Of a DNA stretch of 36,917 bases, positions 15,861 to 25,571 are shown in pieces. Position numbers and translations under genes: made by a program. The notes beneath the pieces are model-generated. The model ran no database searches and was not told the origin of the DNA. It saw only the letters and a program-made list of their open reading frames with translations. The stretch comes from Acidobacteriota bacterium (lineage in GTDB: Bacteria; Acidobacteriota; Terriglobia; Bryobacterales; Bryobacteraceae). Numbering within the stretch: the stretch's first letter is position 1; the number at the start of each line of letters is the position of its first letter. The stretch is taken from the NCBI GenBank assembly GCA_026393985.1, contig JAPKZB010000070.1:1-36917 (forward strand), written 5' to 3'.

Positions 15861-16889
15861 TCAAAAAGCGAATTGCGTCAAAAAGCGGAGGTCCCCGCCC
15901 TGCAACTGCCGGATGTCGTCAATGGCGTAGCGCATCATCACCAGACGCGTCAGCCCCAGGCCAAAGGCAAAGCCGCTGTACTCCTCGGGGTCAATCCCCC
16001 CGAGCCGCAGCACGTTCGGATGCACCAGACCGCAAGGCAGCAGTTCCACCCAGCCCGACTGCTTACAAACCGGGCACCCGGCGCCCTGGCAGATCAGACA
16101 CTGGATATCGAGTTCAAACCCTGGCTCCACAAACGGGAAGTAGCCCGGCCGCAGCCGCACCGTCACATCGCGCTTGAAAATGGCCGAAAGCAGCGTCTTC
16201 ATGAAGTAGATCAGGTGCGCAACGGACACATCCTTGTCCACCATCATGCCTTCGAGCTGATAGAAGGTGTGCTCGTGCGAGGCGTCCACCTCTTCGTTGC
16301 GGAACACGCGCCCCGGCGCGATCATGCGCAGCGGCGGCCCCAGCTTCTTCATGCCGCGCACCTGCACGGGCGAGGTGTGGGTCCGCAGCAGGTGCCCGTT
16401 CGACAGCCAAAATGTATCCTGCATATCGCGCGCCGGATGGTCGGGCGGAATGTTCAGGGCGTCGAAGTTATTGAACTCGGTCTCCACCTCCGGACCGTCG
16501 AGCACCGTGAAGCCAAGCGAAACAAACAGGTCTTCAATCTCGGCCTGGATCTGCGTGAGCGGATGCAGACTACCGAGGCCTGCGCCCGCCGCGGGCGCCG
16601 TCAGGTCGAGCCACTCCCGCTCAAGCCGCGCGCTCAGCGCGGCCTCATCAAACGCGGTCTTCCGCGCCGTCAGCGCCGTCTCGAGCGTCTGCTTGGCCGC
16701 GTTCAGCAGCTTGCCGACCACCCCGCGCTGCTCCGGCGACAGCTTGCCCATGTCCTTCGACACCTCGGCCAGCCGGCCCTTCCGGCCCAGCACTTCGACG
16801 CGAATGGCCTCGAGTTCCTCGGCCGTCGTCACGGCCGCAATGCGGGCCTCCGTCGCGGCCGCCAGTTCAGAAAGCTGCGTTTCGATCAT
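15861..16889 (-). CDS. pheS: Phenylalanyl-tRNA synthetase alpha subunit
   Basis: This 342-residue class II catalytic subunit has an N-terminal coiled-coil tRNA-binding arm (about residues 1-85). Motif 2 is visible in GRVFRNEEVDASHEHTFYQL and motif 3 in FGLGLTRLVMMRYAIDDIRQ. Four cysteines (CLICQGAGCPVCKQ) form a small insertion of possible zinc-binding type. Start is ATG at 16889, overlapping the upstream ankyrin stop as ATGA. No T-box or attenuator leader is visible, because the gene is embedded in an operon. Confidence 0.97.
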   Translation of the reverse strand: MIETQLSELAAATEARIAAVTTAEELEAIRVEVLGRKGRLAEVSKDMGKLSPEQRGVVGKLLNAAKQTLETALTARKTAFDEAALSARLEREWLDLTAPAAGAGLGSLHPLTQIQAEIEDLFVSLGFTVLDGPEVETEFNNFDALNIPPDHPARDMQDTFWLSNGHLLRTHTSPVQVRGMKKLGPPLRMIAPGRVFRNEEVDASHEHTFYQLEGMMVDKDVSVAHLIYFMKTLLSAIFKRDVTVRLRPGYFPFVEPGFELDIQCLICQGAGCPVCKQSGWVELLPCGLVHPNVLRLGGIDPEEYSGFAFGLGLTRLVMMRYAIDDIRQLQGGDLRFLTQFAF

Positions 16890-17548
16890 TGCCCTATGCG
16901 CTCGAGCAGCGCCACGACCCCGGCATGGTTTCGCGCGCGCGCCATATCGAGCGCCGTTTCCCCTTTTTCAGATTTCGCCTTCGCATTGGCCTCGTGCGCC
17001 AGCAGCAGACGGACCAGGTCCTCATCGCCGCTCGCCGCGGCCGCGTGCAGCGGCGTATATAAACCGGCCTGTTCGGCGTTGACCTCGGCGTTGTGCGAAA
17101 GCAGCAGCGCGCAGATCTCCCGATGCCTTCCGGCCGCCGCGGCGTGCAGCGGCGCGTTGCCCATGGTGTTGGCGCTCCGCACCTTCACGCTCGCGCCCAA
17201 CTCGAGCAGCGCCTCCACACAATCGAACTGGCCGAAGAAGCACGCCAGATGCAGCGCCGTCCAGCCGTCCGAGCTATGCAGATTCACCGGCCCTTCCGGC
17301 CCGCCCAACAGCTCCCGCAACACCGTCACATGGCCCAGCGCCGCCGCCGCAAACTGGTCAAGCACGGCGCCCCGCGCAATCAGCATCGCCGCAATCTCCC
17401 GCTTGCCGCTGTAAGCCGCCCGCAGCAACGGCGCCATGCCCGCCGCGCCGCCTCCGTGGACGAGCCCCGGGTCAGCATCGAGCAGTTCGGTAATGCGCGC
17501 CTCGTCGCCGGACTGAATCGCGGCGTGCAGGGCCTGCGCGGGAGACAT
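16886..17548 (-). CDS. Ankyrin-repeat protein
   Basis: This 220-residue protein is built of about six ankyrin repeats, seen as repeated G-x-TPLH/ALH-AA-x-x-G patterns such as GWTALHLACFFGQFDCVEALL and GLYTPLHAAAASGDEDLVRL. The frame is open further upstream, but ATG at 17548 fits best because the upstream gene stops at 17551, two bases before it. There is no signal peptide, so it is probably a cytosolic protein-protein adaptor. It overlaps pheS by 4 bases, so it should be translated together with the synthetase subunits. The partner is unknown. Confidence 0.85.
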   Translation of the reverse strand: MSPAQALHAAIQSGDEARITELLDADPGLVHGGGAAGMAPLLRAAYSGKREIAAMLIARGAVLDQFAAAALGHVTVLRELLGGPEGPVNLHSSDGWTALHLACFFGQFDCVEALLELGASVKVRSANTMGNAPLHAAAAGRHREICALLLSHNAEVNAEQAGLYTPLHAAAASGDEDLVRLLLAHEANAKAKSEKGETALDMARARNHAGVVALLERIGQ

Positions 17549-17550
17549 GC

Positions 17551-18030
17551 CTATTGGCCTTCCTGCCCGGCGGGCACGAACAGCGCGGCGCCCTCGGACA
17601 TCTCCATCGCCAGATGGTTCAAGTAGAACACCAGCACGCTCTTGGGCAACTCCGCCGCGAAGCGGTCCCACACGCGCTGCTGCCAGCCGGCCGTCAGGTG
17701 CGCCGAGATGTCGGCGTCTTTCTCAAAGAAGCCTTCCTTGTGCGGCACGCCCAAAAAGTCGAGCACCGGCACAATAAGCGAATCGACATGGCACACCAGA
17801 ATGGCCTGCGCCAGGTCCATCGCCAGGTCGCCGTCGCGTTCTTCCTGCAAACGGGCCCACTGGCGCGGCGCGCTCTTCATCAGCGATTCGCCGTTCAGTT
17901 TCGCCACCCGCAAACGGAATTTCATCCGTTCAAACAACTGATAGGTCCGAAGCTTCCCCAGGCTGATTTGTTTCAGCAGATCCCGGAACGTGGCTTCGCC
18001 CAGCCCCAGATAAATGTCGCAAAGCTGCAT
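17551..18030 (-). CDS. Unrecognised helical protein upstream of the ankyrin and pheST genes
   Basis: This is a 159-residue mostly helical protein with no signal peptide or membrane segment. It opens with a LGLGEATFRDLLKQISLGKL stretch and ends in Gln/Gly-rich sequence. I do not recognise the family. The frame is open to 18408, but that part overlaps divergent purA, so ATG at 18030 is chosen. A purine-rich GAAAGG lies directly before it, closer than usual for a ribosome-binding site. It appears to be the first gene of a four-gene transcript with the ankyrin gene and pheST, and shares a 48-base divergent gap with purA. Confidence 0.65.
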   Translation of the reverse strand: MQLCDIYLGLGEATFRDLLKQISLGKLRTYQLFERMKFRLRVAKLNGESLMKSAPRQWARLQEERDGDLAMDLAQAILVCHVDSLIVPVLDFLGVPHKEGFFEKDADISAHLTAGWQQRVWDRFAAELPKSVLVFYLNHLAMEMSEGAALFVPAGQEGQ

Positions 18031-18063
18031 CCTTTCGAGCGTAGCATAGTGCGCTAGAATTAA

Positions 18064-19875
<1,812 letters not shown>

Positions 19876-19879
<4 letters not shown>

Positions 19880-21216
19880 AGCTTGTAGCTGGCCAGCACC
19901 TGATCCCACGGCTTCCGGTAGGGCCGCGTCAACATCCGCGCTGCCTCGGCATCGCCCACAATCGTCTCTTTCTCAGCGTCCCAGGTAAGCTTCCGTCCCA
20001 CGCGCAGCGAGATGTTGGCCAGGTGGCAGGCCGTCGCCACGGCGTGGCCATCGGCAACATCGGCAATGGGACGCTGCCGGGTCTTCACGCAATCGAGGAA
20101 GTTGCGCACGTGCAGGTCGAACTGCTCTTCGGAGGAGCCCGGCACCTTCATCGCCTGCGTCCACGGCTCGGCCGCCGCGGCGCTGCGCTGCGGTCCGCCG
20201 CCGGGCGTCCCCTTGAACTGCGGAATGCTGTTGGCTGGATCCGACTTCGTATCAGGCACAATCTGAAAGCCGCCCCGGTCGATCACCAGCGAGCCCTTCG
20301 TGCCGAAGAACTCGAGCGAGCCGCTGCGCGGCGTCCCGCGCGAAGCCTCGCGGTGGTGCCAGGCGGCCGACCAGCCCGGAAAGGCAAACAGCGCGTCCTG
20401 CGTGTCCGGCGTCTCGCCATCGTCTTCAAGCGCGTAGCGGCCGCCGATGCTCACCACCGACTGCGGCCCCTTCGGCGCCAGCGCGAAATACATGATGTCG
20501 ATCGAGTGCGCTGCCAGGTTCGTCATCTGGCCGCCGGAGAAGTCCCAGAACCAGCGAAAGTGATAAATGCCGCGGTGCGGCGAATAGGGCTTCATCGGCG
20601 CCGGGCCAAGCCACATGTTGTAGTCAAAGTTGGAGGGCGCCGCGCCCGCGGGCGGGGTGCCAAACCCGGGCATCACGTTCCGCGTGGCCTGCATCCGCAC
20701 GTGGTGAATCTTCCCGATGGCGCCTTCGCGCAGCAGGTCCCGCGCCTTCTGGTAATGCCGTCCGGAGCGCTGCTGCGTGCCCACCTGCACGACACGGTTG
20801 TACTTCCGCGCCGCTTTGATCATCCACTGCCCTTCGGCGTGGAACAGCGTCATCGGCTTTTCGACATACACGTCCTTGCCGGCGCCGCACGCCATGATCG
20901 TCATCAGCGCATGCCAGTGGTCAGGCGTCGAAACCACCACGGCCTGCAGCTCTTTATCGTCGAGCAGCTTGCGAAAATCGTTATAGGCCCGGGGCTTGCC
21001 GCCCATCGCCTGCAGACCCTCTTCCAGGCGCGGCTGGTAGGCTTCCGCCATCGCGGCCATATCCACATCGCGCTGATTCTTAAAATCGAAAACGTGCTGC
21101 GCCCCAATCAGCCCATAGCCAATAAAGCCAACCTGCAGGCGATCGTTCGCCCCCCAGACACGAGTGGCGGCGGCGGCCGTGGCGGCGCCGAGGAAAAAGC
21201 GGCGGGAACTCGACAT
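19876..21216 (-). CDS. Tat-exported Gfo/Idh/MocA-family oxidoreductase
   Basis: This 446-residue protein has a twin-arginine signal in SSSRRFFLGAATAAAATRV. A Rossmann NAD(P)-binding motif follows (VGFIGYGLIGAQH), then the family EKP motif (VYVEKPMTLF) and a C-terminal alpha/beta substrate domain. Family members oxidise or isomerise sugars and inositols. ATG at 21216 is chosen because it starts the Tat signal; upstream ATG codons are in frame but add nothing family-like. It is divergent from the YjhG-type dehydratase with a 59-base gap, so the pair may act in one sugar/sugar-acid route. The export signal is common in acidobacterial and planctomycete members. Confidence 0.88.
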
Positions 21217-21275
21217 GGCGCTGATCATATCACTGCCGGAAGCCGGCTGCTCACGATAGACTGTCGAATTAGCCA

Positions 21276-23255
21276 ATGTCCACTCTCTTTGATTCCGGCG
21301 ACCCGTCGCTCTACGATATCCGCACCAAAGTTCCCGGCCCCAAAGGCCAGCTGCCCATCACCCCCGAGATGCTGCTGAACCGGCCCTCTGGCGACCTGTT
21401 CGGCTGGACGCTCAACGCCGGCATGGGCTGGGACCCCGCCAAACTCGGCGGCCGCGAAGTGCTGCTGCTGTCCACCCACGGCGGCATCCGGCGCCCCGAC
21501 GGCTCGCCCGTCGCCCTCGGCTACCACACCGGCCACTGGGAGGTCGGCCTGCTTGTCGAAGCCGCCGCCAAGGAGCTCAGCCGCCTCGGCGCCGTCCCCT
21601 TCGCCGGCGCCTGCACCGACCCCTGCGACGGCCGCAGCCAGGGCACGCCCGGCATGTTCGATTCCCTGCCCTACCGCAACGACGCCTCCATGGTGCTCCG
21701 CCGCCTCATCCGCAGCCTGCCCACGCGCCGCGGCGTCATCGGCGTCGCCACCTGCGACAAGGGCCTGCCCGCCATGATGATGGCCCTCGCCGCCCAGCAC
21801 GACATGCCCTGCGTGCTCGTCCCCGGCGGCGTCACGCTGCTTGCTGAAGACGGGGAAGACGCGGGCAAGGTGCAGACCATCGGCGCCCGCTACTCGCATG
21901 GCCAGATCACCCTTGAAGAGGCCGCCGACATGGGCTGCCGTGCCTGCGCCTCGCCCGGCGGCGGCTGCCAGTTCCTCGGCACCGCGGCCACCGCCCAGGT
22001 CGTCGCCGAAGCCCTCGGCATGAGCCTGCCGCACTCCGCGCTCGCCCCCTCCGGCCACCCCATCTGGCTCGACATGGCCACCCGTAGCGGCCGCGCCGTC
22101 CTCGAACTCGGCAAGCACGGCTGGACCATGTCCACCATCCTCACGAGCGCCGCGCTCGAAAACGCCATGGTTACCCACGCGGCCTTTGGCGGCTCCACCA
22201 ACCTGATTCTGCACATCCCCGCCGTCGCCCACCAGGCCGGCCTCCGCCGCCCCACCGTCGACGACTGGTCCCGCATCAACAAACTCGTCCCGCGCCTGGT
22301 CGACGCCCTGCCCAACGGCCCCCGCAATCATCCCACCGTGCAGGTCTTCCTCGCCGGCGCCGTTCCGGAAGTCATGCTCCACCTCCGCCGCATGGGCCTG
22401 TTGAACCTCGATGCCAAAACCGCCGCCGGCGGCACCCTCGACGACTCGCTCAACTGGTGGGAGCAAAGCGAACGCCGCGCCGCCCTGCACAAAGTCCTCC
22501 GCGACCGCGACGGCGTCGACCCGGAAAACGTCATCTTCTCGGCCGATGTCGCCCGCTCCCGCGGCATCGGCTCCACCGTCTGCTTCCCCACCGGCAACCT
22601 CTCGCCCGATGGCAGCGTCATCAAGAGCACCTCGATCGACCCCGCCGTCATCGACGCCGATAACGTCTATCGCAAGCAGGGACCGGCCAAGGTCTTCACG
22701 AGCGAACCGGCCGCCATCGCCGCCATCAAGAACGGCAAGATCGAAGCCGGCGACATCATGGTGCTCATGTCCCGCGGCCCCATGGGCTCGGGTATGGAGG
22801 AGACCTATCAGGTCACCAGCGCCCTCAAGCACCTGCCCTTTGGCAAACACGTCGCGCTGATTACCGACGCCCGCTTCAGCGGCGTCTCCACCGGGGCCTG
22901 CATCGGCCACGTCTCGCCGGAAGCCCTCGCCGGCGGGCCCATCGGCCGCCTGCGCGATGGCGACACAATTGAGATCGTCATCGACCGCAACCGGCTCGAA
23001 GGCCACGTCAACCTGCTCGGCGCCGACGGCACCGTCGCCGCTGGCACCCTGCTGCTCGCCGGCCGCGAACCCCACCCGGGCATCGCTCCCGATCCGCTGC
23101 TGCCCAAAGACACCCGGCTCTGGGGGCTGCTGCAGGAGGTGAGCGGCGGACCCTGGGGCGGCTGTGTCTATGACGTCGACGCTATCGCGGCGGTGCTGGA
23201 AGCAGGACGGGAAGCCCTGCGCCGGAAATCGACTGCTCCAGCTGATACAAATTGA
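21276..23255 (+). CDS. yjhG: YjhG/YagF-type D-xylonate dehydratase family protein
   Basis: This 659-residue member of the IlvD/Edd family has the length of the YjhG/YagF branch and its opening ([19 protein letters not shown]). The iron-sulfur ligands typical of the superfamily lie in [31 protein letters not shown] and [15 protein letters not shown]. The family dehydrates sugar acids such as D-xylonate to 2-keto-3-deoxy acids. Start is ATG at 21276. The 3' end overlaps the convergent TPR gene by 74 bases. The exact sugar acid cannot be told from sequence alone. Confidence 0.9.
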   Translation: MSTLFDSGDPSLYDIRTKVPGPKGQLPITPEMLLNRPSGDLFGWTLNAGMGWDPAKLGGREVLLLSTHGGIRRPDGSPVALGYHTGHWEVGLLVEAAAKELSRLGAVPFAGACTDPCDGRSQGTPGMFDSLPYRNDASMVLRRLIRSLPTRRGVIGVATCDKGLPAMMMALAAQHDMPCVLVPGGVTLLAEDGEDAGKVQTIGARYSHGQITLEEAADMGCRACASPGGGCQFLGTAATAQVVAEALGMSLPHSALAPSGHPIWLDMATRSGRAVLELGKHGWTMSTILTSAALENAMVTHAAFGGSTNLILHIPAVAHQAGLRRPTVDDWSRINKLVPRLVDALPNGPRNHPTVQVFLAGAVPEVMLHLRRMGLLNLDAKTAAGGTLDDSLNWWEQSERRAALHKVLRDRDGVDPENVIFSADVARSRGIGSTVCFPTGNLSPDGSVIKSTSIDPAVIDADNVYRKQGPAKVFTSEPAAIAAIKNGKIEAGDIMVLMSRGPMGSGMEETYQVTSALKHLPFGKHVALITDARFSGVSTGACIGHVSPEALAGGPIGRLRDGDTIEIVIDRNRLEGHVNLLGADGTVAAGTLLLAGREPHPGIAPDPLLPKDTRLWGLLQEVSGGPWGGCVYDVDAIAAVLEAGREALRRKSTAPADTN

Positions 23256-23952
23256 TCGTATTCTGCAGTTGCGTGGCGACAAAGGGGCTGGTCTTCTGCA
23301 CGGTGGAGACCAGCGCCTGCGCCTCGGCCGTCCGTTTTTCGTTCAGGTAGGCCACGACCAGATGCCGCGCGGCCATCACATGAAAAGGGTCAAGAGTGCA
23401 CACCTTCGCCCAGGCGGCGATCTTGTCCTCCGTCGCGCCCGTCTGCTCGTAGGCTTGTCCTAGCCGATACCACGCCTCGGCAAAGTCGGGGCGCTTGGCC
23501 ACCGCCCGCCGCAGATGCGGAATCGCCTCGGCCGCGCTGCCCCGGTCAAGCAGCGGCGCCGCGGTCCGCAGATGCCCCTCGGCCACCGGGTCTACTCCCT
23601 GCTGCCAAGCGGCAAGCGTTTGGGGCGGACGCGTCTGCACCGGCACGGGCTGCGGCGAAAAGAGCATCTCCTTTCCCCCGGCCGGCAGTTGAAACGCCAG
23701 CAACACTTGGCCGCGCCCCACCTCGTCCCCCCGCACCGCCACCAACGCCAACTCGTTGCCGCCCGGGGTCCGCGCCACAACACGCTTGGCCCGCAGCAGA
23801 CAAGCCCGCGCCGTCTCCACCACACCCGGTTCGTTCGCCAGCCGCCCGGTCTCAGAACAGATCTGCCGGTTCCCGCCGTCAAAACCCAGCACCGTGAGCG
23901 TCACCACCTGCGCCGGGGCCGCCCAGGCAACCAGAAACAAGAGAGCCCGCAT
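23182..23952 (-). CDS. Secreted TPR-repeat protein
   Basis: This 256-residue protein has a short signal peptide ([15 protein letters not shown]). A small beta-rich N-terminal domain follows, then about three tetratricopeptide repeats ([20 protein letters not shown], then [20 protein letters not shown], and [15 protein letters not shown]). TPR domains mediate protein contacts; the partner is unknown. The ATG at 23952 is chosen for the signal peptide, although the frame is open to 24588. The last 74 bases overlap the end of the dehydratase on the other strand. It is divergent from the broken SGNH gene with only 27 bases between, leaving little room for promoters. Confidence 0.8.
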   Translation of the reverse strand: MRALLFLVAWAAPAQVVTLTVLGFDGGNRQICSETGRLANEPGVVETARACLLRAKRVVARTPGGNELALVAVRGDEVGRGQVLLAFQLPAGGKEMLFSPQPVPVQTRPPQTLAAWQQGVDPVAEGHLRTAAPLLDRGSAAEAIPHLRRAVAKRPDFAEAWYRLGQAYEQTGATEDKIAAWAKVCTLDPFHVMAARHLVVAYLNEKRTAEAQALVSTVQKTSPFVATQLQNTINLYQLEQSISGAGLPVLLPAPPR

Positions 23953-24060
23953 ACGATTGATGGTAGAACATCCCTGTCGATGCCCCGTTTTGCCAACCTC
24001 GCCGCCTTTGTTGTTTCCGTGGTGCTCACCTGGGGCGTCTGCGAACTCGCCCTGCGTTGG

Positions 24061-24085
24061 CTGGGCTGGGCTGGGCTGGGCTGGG
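24061..24085 (+). repeat. (CTGGG)5 tandem repeat
   Basis: Five perfect 5-base units lie within the membrane-anchor end of the broken SGNH gene. The unit is not a multiple of three, so a change in copy number shifts the reading frame. In the present copy number the frame stays open (WLGWAGLGWG). Confidence 0.9.
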
Positions 24086-24162
24086 GGCCGAACGCGGCAG
24101 CCGGCCACGGCCCGGAACCGGGCGCCACGCAGGAGAGCGACCTGTTCCCGGGCGACTCCTTC

Positions 24163-24216
24163 TGCGAAGGCTATCTGGTCTGCGAAGGCTATCTGGTCTG
24201 CGAAGGCTATCTGGTC
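24163..24216 (+). repeat. 18-base tandem repeat, three copies
   Basis: The unit TGCGAAGGCTATCTGGTC occurs three times without mismatch. It encodes CEGYLV three times immediately behind the GDS catalytic serine motif. Intact relatives would have one copy, so two are extra. Confidence 0.95.
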
Positions 24217-24888
24217 AACGACGACGAGGTCTTCTCCGCCGTCTTCGCCCGGCAGCAGAGCCGCTTCGCGCCGGTCCATCTTGGCGTGGCCGGCTACAGC
24301 ACGGACCAGGCCCACCTGCTCTATCAGCGGCTCGCCGGGCAGATCGAACCCCAACGCGTGGTCCGGCTCTTTTTCGATGACGACATCTGCTTCAACTCCG
24401 TAACCGTCGAACATCGCGCGCCGAAGCCGGCCTTTACGCTCACCCCCACCGGACTCCAGCTCGCCGGCACCCCCGTCCCGCGCCCGGCCCAACGCGCGGC
24501 GGCCGCGCCCTGCGCCGATTGCCCACCCTCCTGGCAATGCCTGGCAACTCACCGAATTCCTGCTCGCCGCCCTGCAAAATCGCCTCACCGTCTTCTAGGT
24601 CCCCACCGTCGCCGCCGTCTATGACTCCTCGTGGACCGAAACCCAACAGGTCTCCGGCATGGATCACAACAGGGACATCCACCTTCCCGAAACGAAGCTC
24701 GCCGAGGTTTGCGCCCGCCAGGGCATCCCGTTGCTCTCGCCCACCGCCCGCCTGCGGGAGCGCGCCGCCTGGGCCGAGACCCTCTACTTTCTCGAGGACG
24801 GCCACTGGAACCGCGAAGGCCACCGCCTGGTAGGTGAGATGCTGGCCGATTCCCTGCTATCCTCTTCCGCGCAGCGAGGCTCCCTGCC

Positions 24889-25225
24889 ATGAAACCTTCA
24901 GGACACCATGAATCGTTCGTCGAACACGCCGCCGCGCCCATCGGGTCGGACCGGTCCTTCTGCTACGTCTTCGCCGGCGGGTTCGCCATTGTCGGATGGG
25001 CGGACGGCCCCCGCCTCTGGGCGCTCGGCGTGGCCGCGGCCTTCCTGCTGCTCGGCCTGCTCGCCCCGCACCGCGCTACTCTTTCATCTGGTCTTCACCC
25101 CCTTTGCGCTGTTTTTCCGGCTCACCGGCCGCGATGCGCTGCTCCTGCGGCGCGATCCAGCCGCAGCATCCTACTGGGTGCCCCGCGATCCACCCGGCCC
25201 CGATCCGGCCGGCCTGGCCAATTAA
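24889..25225 (+). pseudogene. Broken SxtJ-like membrane protein gene
   Basis: The first frame gives a hydrophobic segment typical of SxtJ-family proteins (LWALGVAAAFLLLGLLAPHR). The coding then jumps to another frame near 25070. There the well-known C-terminal part continues (FHLVFTPFALFFRLTGRD, LLLRRDPAAASYWVPRDPPG) and ends at 25225. About 20 residues expected between the two parts appear to be missing. In intact clusters SxtJ-like proteins sit between an SGNH protein and DUF5989/carbamoyltransferase. The frameshift plus deletion make this non-functional as written. Confidence 0.8.
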
Positions 25226-25238
25226 TTTTAGAAACCGT

Positions 25239-25388
25239 GTGTCGATCCTTGTTGAGCTTTGGGCATTTATCCGCCACCGGAAAAAGTTCTGGCTGCTGCC
25301 GATTCTCCTCACCCTGGCCCTGGTGGGCGGCCTGCTGATCCTGGCGTAGAGTTCGGCCATCGCGCCGTTCCTCTACACGCTCTTCTGA
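25239..25388 (+). pseudogene. DUF5989 small membrane protein gene with an in-frame TAG
   Basis: From GTG 25239 the frame encodes VSILVELWAFIRHRKKFWLL and a membrane helix, as in DUF5989 proteins. A TAG at 25347-25349 interrupts it just after LLILA. The frame after the TAG continues with the family C terminus SSAIAPFLYTLF and a TGA at 25386. Relatives carry a glutamine at the stop position, so a single CAG-to-TAG change is the simplest explanation. It lies 14 bases after the SxtJ remnant. Confidence 0.75.
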
Positions 25389-25570
25389 GGAACCGCGCCT
25401 CCGAAGCTTTAGAATCAATGAGTTACGCGGATGCCTCCAATGGCACTAGTTTGAATATTCGGCCTACTTCCGCTGTGCAAACGTCTCTAGCTTCTCACCG
25501 CATCGCAGGCTCGCGAAAGGTTCCTCCACTTTTGGCCCCGGTCGCCCGGGTGCGGAGCTTCTGAGGAACC
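25382..25570. mobile_element. 176-base insert between 13-base direct repeats, possible MITE remnant
   Basis: The 13 bases CTTCTGAGGAACC occur at 25382-25394, over the DUF5989 stop, and again at 25558-25570, directly before the carbamoyltransferase ATG. Removing one copy and the sequence between would restore a tight gene junction. Inside, CCTCCGAAGCT (25398-25408) and AGCTTCTGAGG (25556-25566) form an 11-base inverted repeat with one mismatch. The insert looks noticeably less GC-rich than its neighbours. A 48-codon open frame starts near 25420 but resembles nothing I know. No transposase is present, so a non-autonomous element or simple slippage duplication are both possible. Confidence 0.4.
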
Positions 25571-25571
25571 C

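Larger units (their letters stand above)
23980..24892 (+). pseudogene. Broken SGNH/GDSL-hydrolase-like membrane protein gene
   Basis: The N-terminal frame encodes a membrane anchor (LAAFVVSVVLTWGVCELAL), then the GDS block of an SGNH hydrolase (FPGDSFCEGYLV). That stretch is triplicated by an 18-base tandem repeat. The frame shifts between about 24485 and 24540. The continuing frame has an in-frame TAG at 24596, then the expected C-terminal family part with the Asp-x-x-His end (YFLEDGHWNREGHRL). Intact relatives sit with SxtJ, DUF5989 and carbamoyltransferase genes and are thought to modify exported glycans or natural products. The stop overlaps the next start as ATGA, a remnant of the operon. 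Confidence 0.8.

Noticed and set aside
24596..25349. In-frame TAG codons considered as functional recoding (pyrrolysine or suppression)
   Set aside because: The same genes also carry frameshifts and deletions, so decay explains the stops more simply. Kept only as a low-interest finding.
25420..25563. 48-codon open frame in the 176-base insert as a real gene
   Set aside because: It has no ribosome-binding site or recognisable similarity and its stop lies in the duplicated flank; it is treated as part of the insert.
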